From assembly GCA_030847615.1 (NCBI GenBank), contig JAUMIR010000001.1, positions 83,005,501-83,069,500 on the forward strand: a stretch of 64,000 nt of DNA, in the 5' to 3' direction. The translations under genes were made by a program, and so were the position numbers. Of the stretch, positions 1-13,249 are shown piece by piece. The stretch's first letter is position 1; each line of letters starts with the position of its first letter. The DNA comes from Gambelia wislizenii. Its lineage: Eukaryota > Chordata > Lepidosauria > Squamata > Crotaphytidae. The notes under the pieces were generated by a model. The model was not told the origin of the DNA. It searched no databases and was given only the letters and a program-made list of their open reading frames with translations.

Positions 1-450
1 CAGCATTTAGGCCATGATATTGAGAACACAGCTGTGCTGGGCAGGGCACGTTTCTTGGATGGAGGACCATCGCCTCCCAAAAACAGTACTCTACGGTTTT
101 TTGGAGGGCCCCTCACCACGGGTCAGTGTAAGAGGGGCGCTCCAAAAAAGCGATACAAGGACTCCATGAAACAACATCACAGGCTTGGCCAAATTGATCA
201 CCAACAATGGTCCTCCCTGGCCTCACATCGGGAGGCATGGAGACGCACTATCCACAATGCTGCAGCCTTATTTGGGAATCACGCCGAACAAGTCTTGAAG
301 AGAAACGACAACGCAGAAAGAATCACAACCTGGAAACATCACCCAAGGAGACATTCTGCTGTGCTTTCTACAACTGGACTTGTTTATCTCAGATTGGCCT
401 TTCTAGTCATCAGTGCGCTTGCAGAAAGCACGGGATGAGTCCTTCCTGAA
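1..450 (+). pseudogene. C-terminal remnant of a non-LTR retrotransposon polyprotein
   Basis: The forward frame from position 34 reads a basic stretch with GAPKKRYKDSMK, then a W-x2-LASHREAWRRTIHN segment. This arrangement is typical of the region after the reverse transcriptase in jockey/I-like LINE proteins. Near position 290 the coding frame shifts: the frame read from about 207 carries the end, with a basic EEKRQRRKNH stretch and a Cys/His tail (CCAFYNWTC...GLSSHQCAC) that looks like a degenerate zinc finger. So it is the tail of one protein broken by a frameshift, not a gene. The reverse transcriptase would lie left of the window. Clade assignment is uncertain. Confidence 0.6.
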
Positions 451-550
451 TCTTCATTTGCGAAGAAAAGCCAGAGATTGGTATAACAGGCCTTACCCCA
501 TCTTGGCCCATCTTTGCTCAGGGGGTCATGAGGACTGTCCGGGGGCAAAA

Positions 551-690
551 TGTTAGGACTGCAGGATTCTAAGATGGGGGCAAGACAGGGTAAATTGCCT
601 ATCTAGACAAGCCCATAGTCAAATACAAAGAGATCGAAACCCACACTTCTAAATTTTAAGCACTGAACAACATGGGCCTGTATAGAGAAA
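551..690 (+). repeat. LTR-like fragment, same family as 21846-22240
   Basis: TGTTAGGACTGCAGG at 551 and the next ~70 bp (GGGGGCAAGACAGGG, AAATTGCC, GACAAGCCC) match 21846 onward with scattered substitutions. The shared TG start and the promoter-like content of the other copy suggest the 5' end of an LTR. Similarity fades near 690, where L1 leader sequence may begin. Confidence 0.45.
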
Positions 691-2200
691 TCTGTCAGTT
701 TTGGTTCCTCCCATATTGAATATGAAAATATTCAAATATGTGCCTTTCGATAAGTTCATATTTTAAAAGAAAGAAACAAATTTCTCACCTATCCCTAGGA
801 ACACCCAATGACATCTAAGTCAGAAAATGAATCTAGTTTTTTCAACGTATACAGTATATCAAAGTAGGTTAGGAAAGTGTTTTGCGTGAAGGGGAAAGAA
901 GTGGCAGAAAAGCAAATTAGCGTAGAAAGGAGGTTAGAAGACAGTGGAAAAGATTACCGCGAGGAGAAAAAAGAAAAGGAGACAAGAGACGGTGGAGGCG
1001 GAGAAATTGGTTTAAAAAGCAGGCGTTGGGCGAGTTGAGAAGCCTGTGGACTGTTCTTCATGGAAATTAATTGACTGTAAAGCTAATCCTGTCTTCTATT
1101 TGAGTTTTGTTAGAAGAACACCGGAGTAAGGAACAACTGAGTAGTAAATACTAAGAACTAAGAACTGAGAGATAAGCTAAAGAGGCGTATGCCGGCTCTC
1201 CCTTCCGCGTGGTGTGTTTGTAAAGAAACATGTTGGATTGAAGAAGACTGAGCAGTAGAGGCTTATAGAAGCAAAACCTTATTGAGGACTATTGCAAGCT
1301 TAAGAGAAAAACATATAGAGAGGCAGCAGAAACAGAGAGACGGAGGTGGAGACATCGAAATATTGAGATAAGATTGTATGATACAACACAAGCTTGGAAA
1401 TCTAGCAGAATTCAGAACGTACAACACAAGCTTGGAGGTCTAGTAGAATTGAGAACGTAACCTGGACTGAATTGCAGGGATAATATATTCCCACCCTAGT
1501 GACGTTTAAATGAGAATCCTTGGTTCAATTTAAAAATATTTATGTTGAAGTTTGAATGGTGGGAATAGTCAACAACAGTAGCTTTAAACTTTAGTATATA
1601 CTGAACTGCATTAATTATATTACTAAACTTTAGTAACATATTGAACTGCACTAATTAGAAAATTTTCAGAGGAATTTTTTCTTCAATTAACAATATCTAG
1701 GAAATCTTTTTTTGGGAAAGTACCTCAGATACAAGAAGTATGCTTATTTGATTTGAACATGTGTCTTTAAGATAAATGTTATATGAAGCATTTGGTATGA
1801 ACTGGGGGATTACAATATTGTGTGATTAGTTTAATATGTGTCAATTTACATATTAGCACTTGATTTATACTACCTAGTTTTATAACACGTCTATAAAATA
1901 AATACATCATATATAAAGTGGATTTATAGAGGTACCCCTAAGGGTGAGGAATAATTTGAATAGGAGTTATTTTTATGTAAGTACTCAAAACAAGATAGAG
2001 GTTTATGATTGAAAGAATAGGTGGAATTAATTGGGGGCAGAATACAAGGAATGTAAGATAAAAATATATAATACACACATATAATACAGATATATAATAG
2101 GACTCTATATATAATATTGTGATTGCATATATACAGTATTAACAATGCCGATTAAAAAAAACAACCACACATACAAACTATCACCACAAGAAGAGCATCT

Positions 2201-3284
2201 ATGGAAGCGTCTGGGTTACAACAAGGGTTATTTCAAGAATTCAGGAAGGAGTTCAAAAAACTAAGAGAGGAAATGGTAATGGAAATGAAAGAGACAAGGA
2301 AAGAAATTAAGAAAGAATTGGAGGATTTGGGGAAGAAATTGGAGAAAATAACAATGGAAATGGAATCGCTAAATGAGAAAGTGGATGAATTACAGAGTAA
2401 AATGAAGAAACTGGAGGAATCAATGGTCAATATGAATTGGGTGCAAGGACAATTACAAGATCAGAATTTGGAAATTCAAGCAAAATTGAGAGAAAACTGC
2501 TTGAAACTGAGAGGTCTGATAGAAAAAGAGAATGAAGATCTGTATGAGAGAATATTACCAGGCTTAGCGGAATATATAAATATTTCTATACAAAACATGG
2601 AATTTGAAGTAGATAAAATGTTTAGAATTAATTCAAAAATCGCCTCTCAGAGAAAATTACCACAGGATATTGTCATTTATTTCACAAGGGGAAAGGTTAA
2701 AGATCTTGTACTACAGAGGAACTTTGAATGGAAGCTAATAATTGATGACTGTGAAATTGATATATACAAAGACATCCCAGTGCAAATCTTAAAAAAGGAA
2801 GGAATATCACTTTATAACATCAAAATTAATGGCAAAGGAAATACCACATAGATGGGAGAAGGTGGAGGGAATAACAGTTACTTATAATCAAAGAAAATAT
2901 AGGCTTAACACTATCAAAAAAGCAAAAGAGTTCCTACTAAAGTTTAAGAGAGATTTTGAGCAAGCAGAAGATACCCGAGGGGAGACCGAAAGATTTAAGT
3001 TGCAGATTCAGGAACAGGATGTGCAGGAAAGATGTTTAAGGAAACATCAGAGGAAAAGACAAGGAGAAGTCATCGAAAATATGAGAAGTGAAACAATGAT
3101 GAAGGAAAAAATAGTTAAAAGAGTAAGTGAGATTGAACAAGAGGAAAATATGGAAGAAGAAGAAGAATTGGGAGATCGAGGTGCTGAAGACGTGCAACAA
3201 GAAGATACAGAGCTAGAAGAAGATGGGGGAAGTGAAGAGGAAGAGGATTTGGAGGATAAGGAGATGGAGGATAAACAATATTAA
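2201..3284 (+). pseudogene. L1 ORF1 (RNA-binding coiled-coil protein), frameshifted
   Basis: The first frame starts at the ATG at 2201 and runs to a stop at 2851. Its first ~110 residues are rich in Glu/Lys with heptad-like spacing (coiled coil for trimerisation in this family), followed by an RRM-like stretch including DIVIYFTRGKVKDLVL. From about 2829 the other frame supplies the family's C-terminal domain (RWEKVEGITVTYNQRKY, then a KKAKEFL helix), so a frameshift sits near 2829-2851. The protein then continues into an unusually long Glu/Asp-rich tail to the stop at 3284. ORF1 proteins coat L1 RNA and act as nucleic-acid chaperones in the cytoplasmic particle. This copy cannot make an intact one. 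Confidence 0.85.
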
Positions 3285-3306
3285 TATAGTATAATCTGGA
3301 AAGAAA

Positions 3307-6300
3307 ATGTCTATGAAAGTTGTGTCCTGGAATGTAAGAGGGATGAATTCCCCAAATAAAAGAAATCAAGTCTTCCATCACTTACAGAGAATGAAACCAG
3401 ATATCACATGTATTCAAGAAACACACATTAAGATGAAGGATCAAAAATTACTAAAAAATAAAAAATTGGGTCAAGAATTTGTGAATTCTGCTAAGGAAAG
3501 GAAAAGAGGTATAGTAATATTCATCAATAAGAAATGGACAGCAAATGAGCTCTTTAGAGATACATTGGGATGTTATCTAGGTTTGGAAATAAGTTTGTGG
3601 AATAAGAGAATATTAATCCTTGGGGTTTATGCCCCTTCTGAAAACAAAGATGGTTTTTATAAAAAGCTGATGAGAGATATATCTAAGGTTGGCTTTGATG
3701 ACATGCTTTGCCTTGGAGATTGGAACGGAGTATTGGATCCTTAGAAAGATAGAACTATTGGGAGAAAGACAAAAATAGATGTGAAAAAAGGTAAATTACC
3801 AAAATCATTTATGGATTTTATGAACAACTATTCCTTACTTGATTCTTGGAGACATCTTTATGGAGACACAAAAGAATTTACTTACTATTCTGATTATCAT
3901 AAATCTTTCTCACACATTGATATGTTCCTGTTATCTAAAAATTTGGTGAACAAGTTGGAAAGTATGGACATTTTGCCTAAAACAATATCAGATCACAATT
4001 TGATAACGATGAAAATGAAAGATATTAAGAGGGATTATAGTTGGAGACTTAATGAGAATTTGCTGAGTGATGAAAAAGTGCAGGCTAGAATAAGAGCTGA
4101 GCTGACTTACTTCAAAGAAAACACACAAGATCAAACAACAATCCTCAATGTATGGGATGCCAGTAAAGCAGTTATAAAGGGGAACGTTAATGCAGATAAA
4201 TTGGGAAAGGATGAAGAAGAAGCAAGAAAAGGCCCAGAAATTACAAGAGATTTTAAAACAAAAAGAAGCAGAACATAAAAGAGATCCAACTAATGTTGAA
4301 TTGAATATGGAATTGAGAGCAATACAGGAACAAATGAAAGTAAGTGTATTGGAGGAAATAGAAAAGAAGATGTCATATGTTAAACAGAACTATTTCGAGT
4401 GTGGGAACAAAGTGGGCAGATGGCTAGCTTTCAGACTGAGAAAAGAACAAGAGAAGAGACAGATTCTAAAAATTAAATAAAAAGGGAAAATGATAACTAA
4501 TCAAGAGAAGATAAGAGATTCTTTCCAATTGTATTATAGAAGGTTATTTGAGAAGACAACAACAAATGAAGAGAAACTAGTAAAAATAAAGGATTACTTG
4601 ACTCAACAAGAGATTTCAACAATATCCAAAAATCAACAGGAAGACTTGAACAAATCTATTACTCTGAAAGAAGTTGAAGATGCAATAAAAGCATTGAAGA
4701 CAAGCAAGGTGCCAGGACCTGACACATTCCCTGCCAGTTATTATAAGACCTTCATGGACATATTAAAATTACCACTAAAGGACACTTTCAATAATATCAT
4801 AATGAAAGGAGATATACCATTCTCATGGGAAAACGCTAATGTAGCTCTAATACCGAAAGAAAATAAAGATCTAGAGGACATGAAAAATTATAGACCAATC
4901 TCACTTTTAAATACAGATTACAAGATATTTACTAATATTATGGCTGATAGGCTAAATAAGGTATTAACTGAGTATATAAACCATGATCGAACTGGATTTC
5001 TTCCAAACAGACACATACGGTTCAACATTAGGAAAATACTAAATTTGATTGAGTACTTTGATAAACATCCAGGGAAGAAGTTTGCTTTGATAGCCTTAGA
5101 CGCAGAGAAAGCTTTTGACAGTGTGGATTGGGATTTCATGTTGGAAACATTAAATAAGATGGGTATGGGAAAGAGGTACTTGAGGGGCATTAGAGCTATA
5201 TATAAGAAGCAAATGGCGCAAATAATAATTAATGGATATAAAACCAAAATGATAAGATTGGAGAAAGGAGTAAGACAAGGATGTCCTCTTTCACCGCTGC
5301 TTTTTATTACAGTTTTAGAAATTCTGTGCAACAAGATTAGAAATGAAGAAGCAATCTGTGGGGTTAAAATTAAAAACCAAGTGTTTAAGATCTTTGCGTA
5401 TGCCGACGATTTGGCAATCTGTTTGGAGGATCCCTGTAAGTCTGTTCCCATCTTACAGAAAATATTGGGAGAATATGGAAGAATCTCGGGGATAAAAATA
5501 AATAGGGAAAAAACAGTGATTTTGACCAAAAATATTGATAAGAAGGAAGAAGACATATTAGAGAATCAATCAGGATATAAGACTGAAAAGAAGATTAGAT
5601 ATCTGGGCATTATCATAACAAAAAATAACATCAACCTGGTGGATAATAATTATGTGAAAAAATGGAAAGGAATTAAAAATGATATCGATAGATGGAGTCA
5701 TTTGAATTTATCATTATTGGGCAGGATATCCACAGTTAAAATGATGATACTGCCCAGAATGCTCTTTCTCTTCCAAAATTTGCCTATTATAAACTCTAAC
5801 AAACTATTTTAAAAAGGGGACAGAGACATATCTGTATTTATATGGCAAAATAAAAAGCCTAGGATAAGATGGAAATATTTGCAGGAGGAAAAAAGTAGAG
5901 GAGGATTAGGGTTACCAAACATGAGACTGTATCATCAGGCATCCACTATGCTTTGGCTATACGATTGGATTATGTTAAGCAATGAGAGGCTGTTGACTTT
6001 GGAAGGTGAGGGAATGAGATTCGGGTTTCATGCATACATGTGGTATGACAAGGAAAAGGCAGAGTTTTAACCATCATCTAATTAGAAAATCTCTTCTACA
6101 AACATGGAAAAAAATAAAACAAAAAATCTACATGAAAATTCCTCTTTGGGCTTCTCCTCAAGAAGCCTTCAGATGAACAGAAATGATACATTTAGAGACA
6201 TGGTGGAAATATAAGGATTTATTGACCTTTCGAAAAGGACAGTGTGAAATTAAAACTAAGGAGGAATTACAACAAGAAGGGAAGAAATGTAACTGGCTTC

Positions 6301-7076
6301 TATATCGACAAATATATGAAAGATTCAAATTAGATAGAAAATCCTGGGGCATTGAAAATTTAGACACAGAATTGGACAACTTAATTAATGAAGAGGATAA
6401 ATTTAGAATATCTAATATTTATAAAGTCTTGTCAAAATTAGAGTTTGAAGCGGAAGTAATTAAGGATCATATGGTAAGCTGGTCACGTAATGTTGGTAAG
6501 ACTATTATGATAGATGACTGGGAAAGATTGTGGAAGAAAAATATAGATTTTTCTGTAAGTAACGAGTTAAGAGAAAACTGTTATAAACTTCTTTATTGTT
6601 GGTATTTGACTCCAAGTAGATTGACAAAAATGTATAAGGGAACAAAACCCAACTGTTGGAAATGTGATGAGTTAAACAGTTCTTTCTACCATATGTGGTG
6701 GACATGTAAGGAAGCAAAGAAATTTTGGAATACTATACATGAGGAAATGAAAAAAAAAATTAAGATGGAGTTTAAATGTAGTCCTGAACTATATCTTCTA
6801 AATATCTTTGACTTAGAGTTTCCAAGTGAATTTAGAAAGATGATGCTTTACATGTCCACCACTGCGAGGATTGTGTATGCAAGGAATTGGAGACAACAAA
6901 AGATTCCTGATAAAGAAGAATGGATGTTTAAACTATGAGAAGTGATGCAGATGGAGCGATTAACATGCTGGCTCAAATTTCGTTCAATTGAGAAATTTAG
7001 AGAAGAATGGAAAACTATAATACGATATTGGTCTGAGAAATGGAATGGGTGCATGGTAACATGGCTCAAAGATTAA
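3307..7076 (+). pseudogene. L1 ORF2 (endonuclease, reverse transcriptase), disrupted
   Basis: ORF2 starts at ATG 3307, just after ORF1. The apurinic-type endonuclease keeps its landmarks: SWNVRGM, QETH, GVYAP, GDWNGV, SHIDMFL and ISDHN. Reverse transcriptase motifs follow: PGPDTFPASYY, YRPISLLN, motif A LDAEKAFD, motif B RQGCPLSPLLF, and motif C FAYADDLAI near 5395-5420. A cysteine motif (CWKC...HMWWTC, C-x2-C-x8-H-x4-C) lies near 6655-6710. Breaks: TAG at 3742-3744, a frame change near 4190-4280, TAA at 4478-4480, TAA at 5810-5812, a frame change between 6070 and 6183, and TGA at 6936-6938. The native end is probably the TAA at 7074-7076. The protein family nicks target DNA and primes reverse transcription there; this copy is dead. 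Confidence 0.9.
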
Positions 7077-7439
7077 TCCCTAAATTGTACAACAAAGATG
7101 TTAGTAAGGGGCATAGGGGTGTGAGACAGAAATGTTAGACTTCTTAAATCCTTTGCTGGTGATACAGGAGAGATAAAGCTACGAATTAAACAATCAAAGA
7201 GTAAATGGTATAGATTGTAGTATCTGGAAATAGGATATGCTTATTTGATTGTAATTGATAATGGATCCTGTAAAACCAATTTAAACAGTATAGAAACTTT
7301 GTGTTTGTGACTAATGAAAGACATTTTTTTCTTAAGCTGACTCAGTACTGACGAGTGGGAAGTATCTTTTTTTTAGAAATTTGGTGGAAAATGAAGATGT
7401 ATATGTAAATGCAGTGGTAATAATAATAATAAAAAAAAA

Positions 7440-9224
7440 CAGAGGAAGAGGCTTCTTGCACAAAGTGAGGGGAAATTAACAGGGGAAACATCTATCATTT
7501 TGATTTTGTGCAGGAGGAGAAAAACCTTACTGCAATTGGCTATTTTCTAGATAGGGTGCAGTGATGTATTTAGATGCCCATTTTCATCAAGGGGAAAAAA
7601 ATTCCATACATTTCTATTCTGAACACACACCAAACTGCCCACCAAGTGGATGTCTCCTCCCACCTGGTTGTCAAACCCTTCTGCATGATGAACAGCCACT
7701 ATTGAAAAGAAAAGAAAAGTGGGGGGGGGGACCAGATGTCAGTGGAGAAAAGCATAAAAACCTGTTTTCTGCTCTGTTTGAGCAGAGCAAGCTGCTTATC
7801 TTCTTTGGAAAATAAGGACTTCACATTGTGCTTCCAAATTATATCCTTTCTTTGCCAGCCACTGTGCACCCAACCCATACCTTAGTATTGGAGGTGTCAA
7901 ACCACAATTCTGAAGCTTTACAATCAATAATTAAATAGCTGTGGTAATTATAAGGCCTGGTGGGAATTTATAGAGATTGATTGCTACTTTATGTGAATGA
8001 TTTGCATTCTAACAGGTGTTTTATGATAACACATGTGCAGCTTTCAGAAGCAAGCACCTGGAAAGCACTTCAACCCTTCATGCTATTACATTCTTTACCC
8101 AAAAAAGCCTCCTAGGGATTAGAATACAACACACTCATTGGTCAGAAGAGGATGGCATATAATTATCTTGACTAGCAAGAGGCTTGTCTTAATTCTAAGG
8201 GTCTTGCAGCTAAAATGAAAACTGAAATGGAATTAGCAAAGCTGAGCCTTGTGATTTCGATTCTGCCAGCAGATGAGTCACTCATGCAGCACTTACCCAA
8301 GATGTGGCTACATTTGCCATGCAGGTTTAATGAACTGGCTGCTATGTGCCATCAGCTGTTGAATGAATCCAGAACAGAACAATACAAAACCACTTGGAAG
8401 AAGATGCAAGTTGAGAATCATCCAACTGAACAATTCTGTATACTGTAGTTGAAGGAATTGTGTATTAGCCAAGATTTCATCTTCCCCCACCTCTTTCATT
8501 CTTGTTCTGTATTTTTGTTTTTTCCCTGGAGCTCATTTTCATGTGTGTCAACAGATTTATTGAAAAATATTTCCATTCTTCTGTGTGATGCCTAATTGAC
8601 ATTTTGCTTATTCATTTTGGCCTATGATGAACAATGATTGGTTATATTTCTTTCATTTTATATTGATATATGCATACATGTCATACAATTACTCTATTTA
8701 GAAAATACAGAAAACTTTTTCCATAGCATTTATTCAAACCTTTAAGTAGAGATGTAAATATTCACTTCTTGTGAGTAATAATGATAAATTTCAACCACTT
8801 TCTCTCCTGTCAGTGAGACTGTGAGAGATTTTTGCACAATACCTGAACATCTTTGTATTTTGTGACCTTTTCTCCCCATTGTTTTGAAATTTAAAGCGCA
8901 CACATGATGAAAAATATGACATCAATTTGCAGGGTTTTCCCCCAAACAATATGTCTTGATGTGATGATATACTCTTTTTCATCAAGAAAGGAATAAAATA
9001 GGCAAAAGATCTCTACTTCTCTATTAACAAGTATCCCAGTATTAAATTTTACAATTAAGTTAATTTTACAATTCTCCATTACAAAGGAGGATAGAAAATG
9101 ATATATCGTTGATACTGATGAATCACACCTATTAAAAGAAGGGGTCAAGGCAGGCTTAGCAGCAAACTCTGCTGGCCAGCCGAACTCCATGCAGTTGATG
9201 TCTGAGGCTTAGTGCTAAACTACT
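7440..9224. other. Intergenic, no recognised feature
   Basis: AT-rich sequence after the L1 tail. Short open stretches occur on both strands (for example 8215-8448) but show no domain, no splice context and no similarity I recognise. I see no gene here. Confidence 0.5.
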
Positions 9225-10285
9225 GTTACCTACCCTGACAGACCCCATCTTGGAATATCACACAATTGGCAATGTTTAATAATGTGGCTTGATTTGGCCT
9301 TCCAAGTGGTTAGCAGGTAAACCAGGGACCCTGTCACAGCAACCCTAGAGCCTCTCTGCCTGAAGCCCAGGGTTGCCCCTTTGTAAATCCCAAACTTGAC
9401 AGATTTTCTCTTCGAATTTCACCACCACTTGCTGAGTTTTAACCCGTTCTTGCCTGGTGCAGCGAGAAGCTGGACAGGTTCTGTTTAAAATCTCACCAAC
9501 ACCCTTTCTTCTATCCCAGAGAAATTCAGATAGTGAGCCCAAGCAGGCACGTGACCATGGAGATTAGGAAGAACAGAAAAAGTTTTATTTTTTAGTTCAA
9601 GCCCTTAAGGTTTGGCATGGAGGGAAATCACGCCTCCAGGAATTCAGCTTAGATTTACAAGGAATACATTCAGTTATAGTGTTAAAAATAAATCACAACC
9701 TAACACATGCTAACTATGCACATTCCCTAAGCTAAGCTAAGAAAAATAATAACTCACATTTCTGATGTCCATAATCATCAGTCCATATTCCAATTGGGAT
9801 GGACTAGGCCAGGCTCTCATAGCCGGCCTACTTCAGTCTCTGGAGATGGAGTTTAGATTCCTTTTGGGTAGAAGTCTCTCCTTAGACTTCAGATATCATT
9901 TAGGGCCCTTTGATGTTATCAAGCCCATGAGGGAGGTCAGTTCCCCCTCCCCACCTCAGTACCATGCTGGTCTAAACATGAGTCTCAAGCATGAGGCCCA
10001 AGGATGTGTCCCAAGCATGTGGCTCAGAACAAAGGTTTTCAGAAACTTCAAAGCCTTTTGGTCAGATTTGATTGGTGCTGACTTTCCAGGTTTGGATTGG
10101 CTCTTCAGTCAGATGATGTGATGTCATGTTTAGGGAATGAAGTTCCCACTCCCTTACCATACCTGTTGCCATGGGAACCAGGGAGTGGAATTTTCCAATG
10201 TGTGTGACCTGTAGGTTTTGAGATGAACTCTCCATGATGGGCTGGTCAAGTCCATCATGACTGACCCCCAGATACCAAGGCTGGA
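9225..10285 (-). repeat. LTR-like repeat, copy A
   Basis: Blocks here recur in the same order and orientation at 14174-15075: GCCTGAAG.CCAGGGTTG, CCCAAACTTGACAGATT, a shared ACGTGA segment, GTCTCTGGAGATGGA, GATGTGATGTCATGTTTA, GGAGTGGAA.TTTCCAATG, and the closing TCCATCATGAC region. Read on the minus strand, the repeat has an upstream portion with CCAAT-like boxes followed by T-rich sequence, the layout of a retroviral or Gypsy-type LTR. There is no coding sequence and the exact ends are not resolved. Confidence 0.5.
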
Positions 10286-10625
10286 ATCACATATAACCAA
10301 ACAGGTAATACTCAGATCAGAGTTAACACCTGGACATGAGTCATCCACTAATCCACTCAGCAATAACGGAGTCCACAATGGTTGCAAAACAGGTTTTTCC
10401 TCTTCCCTTCCTCCCCAACAATAAATATTGCCCACTCCTATTCAATTCCAAATATATCACCAATTTACAATAGTTACTTCTTCCAGAGAACCCTTTGTTT
10501 AGCCCAGGGAACCTTCAAGAGACATTGCATTCCACTCTAAATCTCATCCCTTCAGGGGAGTTATGACATATAAATATCACCCTAAAATACCACCAAAGTG
10601 TGCACAGACCCTTTTCTTCCTGACT

Positions 10626-10796
10626 CAGGTCCTATCTACACGATTCCAAAAAAAAATCTGACTGGGGGGTAATAAATCTGAAAAGGCAATCATTCAAATG
10701 TAAACGATCTGCCTACATGATTAAAACACCCCCCTACAATCCATATGGCCCCCTTGCCCAGCTGGCCAGAGTGAGCGATCTAGGCAGCGATTTTAA
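10626..10796. mobile_element. hAT-like MITE fragment (family of 41144-41742)
   Basis: CAGGTCCTATCTACACGATT at the left edge closely matches the terminus CAGGTCCCGTCTACACGATT of the element at 41144. The fragment is short, carries two further copies of a TCTACACGA/CTACATGA-like motif, and abuts an old CR1 at its right side. Confidence 0.4.
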
Positions 10797-11880
10797 ATGA
10801 TTCCTTCATTCAAGTCATTTAAAAAGATATTGAACAACACTGGGCCCAGGACAGACTTCTGTGGCACCCCCGTAGTCATTGTGTCCAGGATGAACAGGAA
10901 TGATTGTTGACTGTTCTTTGGATTTGGTCCTTGAATAGCACTGTCTAGCACACATTTTACCAGCTTGTCTGTAAGAATATCATATGCAACCTTGTCAAAA
11001 GCATTACTGAAATCAAGATATACTACATCCATAGCATTCCTCTAATCTAACAAGTTTATAAATCTTTTTTTTTTTTTAAGAGAGATGAGATTAGTCTGGC
11101 ATGACTTGTTTTTGAGAAACCGATTCTGACTCTTAGTAACTGCAGCATTCCTGTGTACAGGTACAGGGACACATTAGTACAGGGATGCATTTGTATTGTT
11201 CATTGGTGATTTCCTCTTATTCCATTTCTTGTATATGTCTCTTTTAAACCTCAGTTTGTCAGAAAGTTCTTTATGCATCCACTCTAGCTTCTTTAGGCAT
11301 CTCCGACTTTTCATCTCATTGGAATTGGTTGCATTTGTACCTTCACTATCTTGCCTTTAAGAAAGTCCCATGTATCATGAACTGCTGTCACTTTGAGCAT
11401 TTCTGACATGGGATCTTACTCAGTGTTTCCCTAAGCTTACAGAAACCAGCTTTCTTAAAGTTGAGAGTTCATGTCTGACTATGTTTGCTTCTCTTTTTCT
11501 CTGTATAACAAATCTGAAAAGGACATGGTCACTCTCATCCAAGGATCACACTATTTCCATCCCATTGACCAGCTCATCTTTATTAGAATCAGATCCAAAA
11601 CAGTCAATCTTCGTGTTGCCTCCTTTACCTTCTAGACAATGGAATTATCTGCAAGGCAAGGGAGGACTTAGTTGGATCTTAAATCTTCCAATACTACTAT
11701 ATCTCTCCTTTTTTAATGTTTAGTCATTTCATCTAGGAAGGTGTCATCAAAAGAATGTTCACTGTAGTAAATTCGTTTGTACTGTGACCTAAAAGATTTT
11801 TTATTAATATAATATACCTACTTTCCAATTCAGTGCATTCATCCAGTTTTCATCATAGGCTAGACTAGATGTTCAAGGCA
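10797..11880 (-). mobile_element. CR1 LINE relic (endonuclease to reverse transcriptase)
   Basis: Read on the minus strand, this is a decayed, internally deleted version of the CR1 at 32645-36717. From 11880 downward it matches the endonuclease end (a DNA-level match to the LDLILAN and SDHVLL region near 11520-11590), then the linker, then reverse transcriptase. The latter includes VVYLDFSNAFDKVAYDIL (motif A) and TTGVPQKSVLGPVLFNIF (motif B) between about 11030 and 10800. Stops and indels are frequent. A T-rich tract at 11066-11080 sits at the same place as a run of Ts in the younger copy. Confidence 0.8.
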
Positions 11881-12964
11881 AAAAGCAAAGGTCATTGAAA
11901 GTCAATTTCCTAGCTGTTTAGACAAATAAGTATAATTAATGCATGGAGGTGGGGTTCCAACCTATAATTCCTTGAGAGTGCTGAGAAAATGCAAACCATT
12001 TCTTCTTGTGGTAGAATATCACATGCCCTCTGCCAGTGACCTCACAAGCTTCAGCACATACCCATTTGTGTTTTTTAATTAACATTAGCGGAAACACAAT
12101 TAATTATAATTATGCAAGTAAGATAGGAATATAGGTAGAATCAGCTGCTTGGTAGCAAGGAATAATGACTATTTATTACTGTTGCTTTAATCTCTCAAAA
12201 AAAAAAGTTTTCAAAAGGTCACCCCTAAGTTCATAATATTTGTTGCACCCACTAATATCCTCTGAGTATCTTTAATCAGTAAGGGTCTTCAGAATCAAAT
12301 GAATAGCAAGTCATCCCTTTTCTTTAGAATTATAATAGTCAGGTTCATTTCTAAATACTAAAAGATTCTAAGCTAGCTGCTATTCCTTTTAGACAAACAT
12401 GACATTTAAAACTCAGATTCACCCATAAAAATATTGTAATGGAGATTTTTAAATCATTAGTTAGGAAGTCAGCATGGATAATAAAATGATGCCATTTCAA
12501 TTTAAAATGAAGTCTAAAAAGTCAAGAGGTCATGCAACAGATATTCAGGGTCTAAATGCACAGGATGGTATTCCAAATCAAGAATGGAACATTTAGATAA
12601 AATGCATGGAGTAAAGAGACAAGATTGTTATAAATGTTCTTTATAAATGCTCTTATAAAGCAACATTAAACATTGGCCAGAATTATACCGGTTAGTTTCA
12701 ATGAGAGTAGACCCATTGAATCTACTGTTGAATGGTGAGTCAACACACAGGTAAGTCCCATTGCTTTTATGAGTATACTCTAATAGAGACCACCAATATG
12801 ATTTAGGCTATTGGCAGATTTTAATTTCTTCCTTAATTTGTTTTTAAAATTTGAAAAACAGATAGTTTCAATTCTTTCAAATTGGTTCCATTTCAAAATT
12901 GATTTGACAAATATAATATAGCTAGAGTCTTAGTTGCAGGTGTTTTAGACCTCTGTCCAACTGA
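11881..12964. other. Intergenic, no recognised feature
   Basis: AT-rich, no long frame on either strand. No terminal repeats or promoter-like SINE head is visible. Confidence 0.5.
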
Positions 12965-13249
12965 CACAGATTCAAGACAGATCTTTTAAAGATTTAAGCA
13001 CTCAAAAGCCCAGGGCCTAGAAGGACCTCTCCAGAAGATCTTAGAATGGGCTCATAAGCTCTTAGAATTGGCTCAAATAGCCTAGACACCAATAGGGCTT
13101 TATAGGTGATCACCAGCACTTTGAATTGTGCCCAGAAATGGACTGGACACCAGTGGAGCTTTGCAACAGGGGAGCTGTATGCTCCAATTAGCCACCCCCT
13201 TTAGCAATCAGGCTGTAGCATAGCCTTCAAGGGATTATGAAGCTCTGAG
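12965..13249. repeat. L2-like LINE remnant
   Basis: Segments such as TTTGAATTGTGCCCAGAAA, CACCAGTGGAGCTTTGCAAC and AGGGGAGCTGTATGCTCC are typical of the L2-like 3' region common in reptile genomes. The match is by recognition only; orientation is not settled. Confidence 0.4.

Larger units (their letters stand above)
870..7439 (+). mobile_element. LINE-1 (L1) retrotransposon, near full length, inactivated
   Basis: The order is the L1 order: a purine-rich leader of over 1 kb without a long frame, ORF1 (2201-3284), a 22-bp gap, ORF2 (3307-7076), a 3' UTR and an A-rich tail of TAATAATAAT plus AAAAAAAAA ending at 7439. The 5' boundary is my estimate, and I found no clear target-site duplication. 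Few breaks disrupt ORF2, so the copy is old but not ancient. It lies in intergenic DNA far downstream of RYR2. Confidence 0.85.

Noticed and set aside
4918..5556. 212-codon minus-strand frame
   Set aside because: It is the antisense shadow of the L1 reverse transcriptase.
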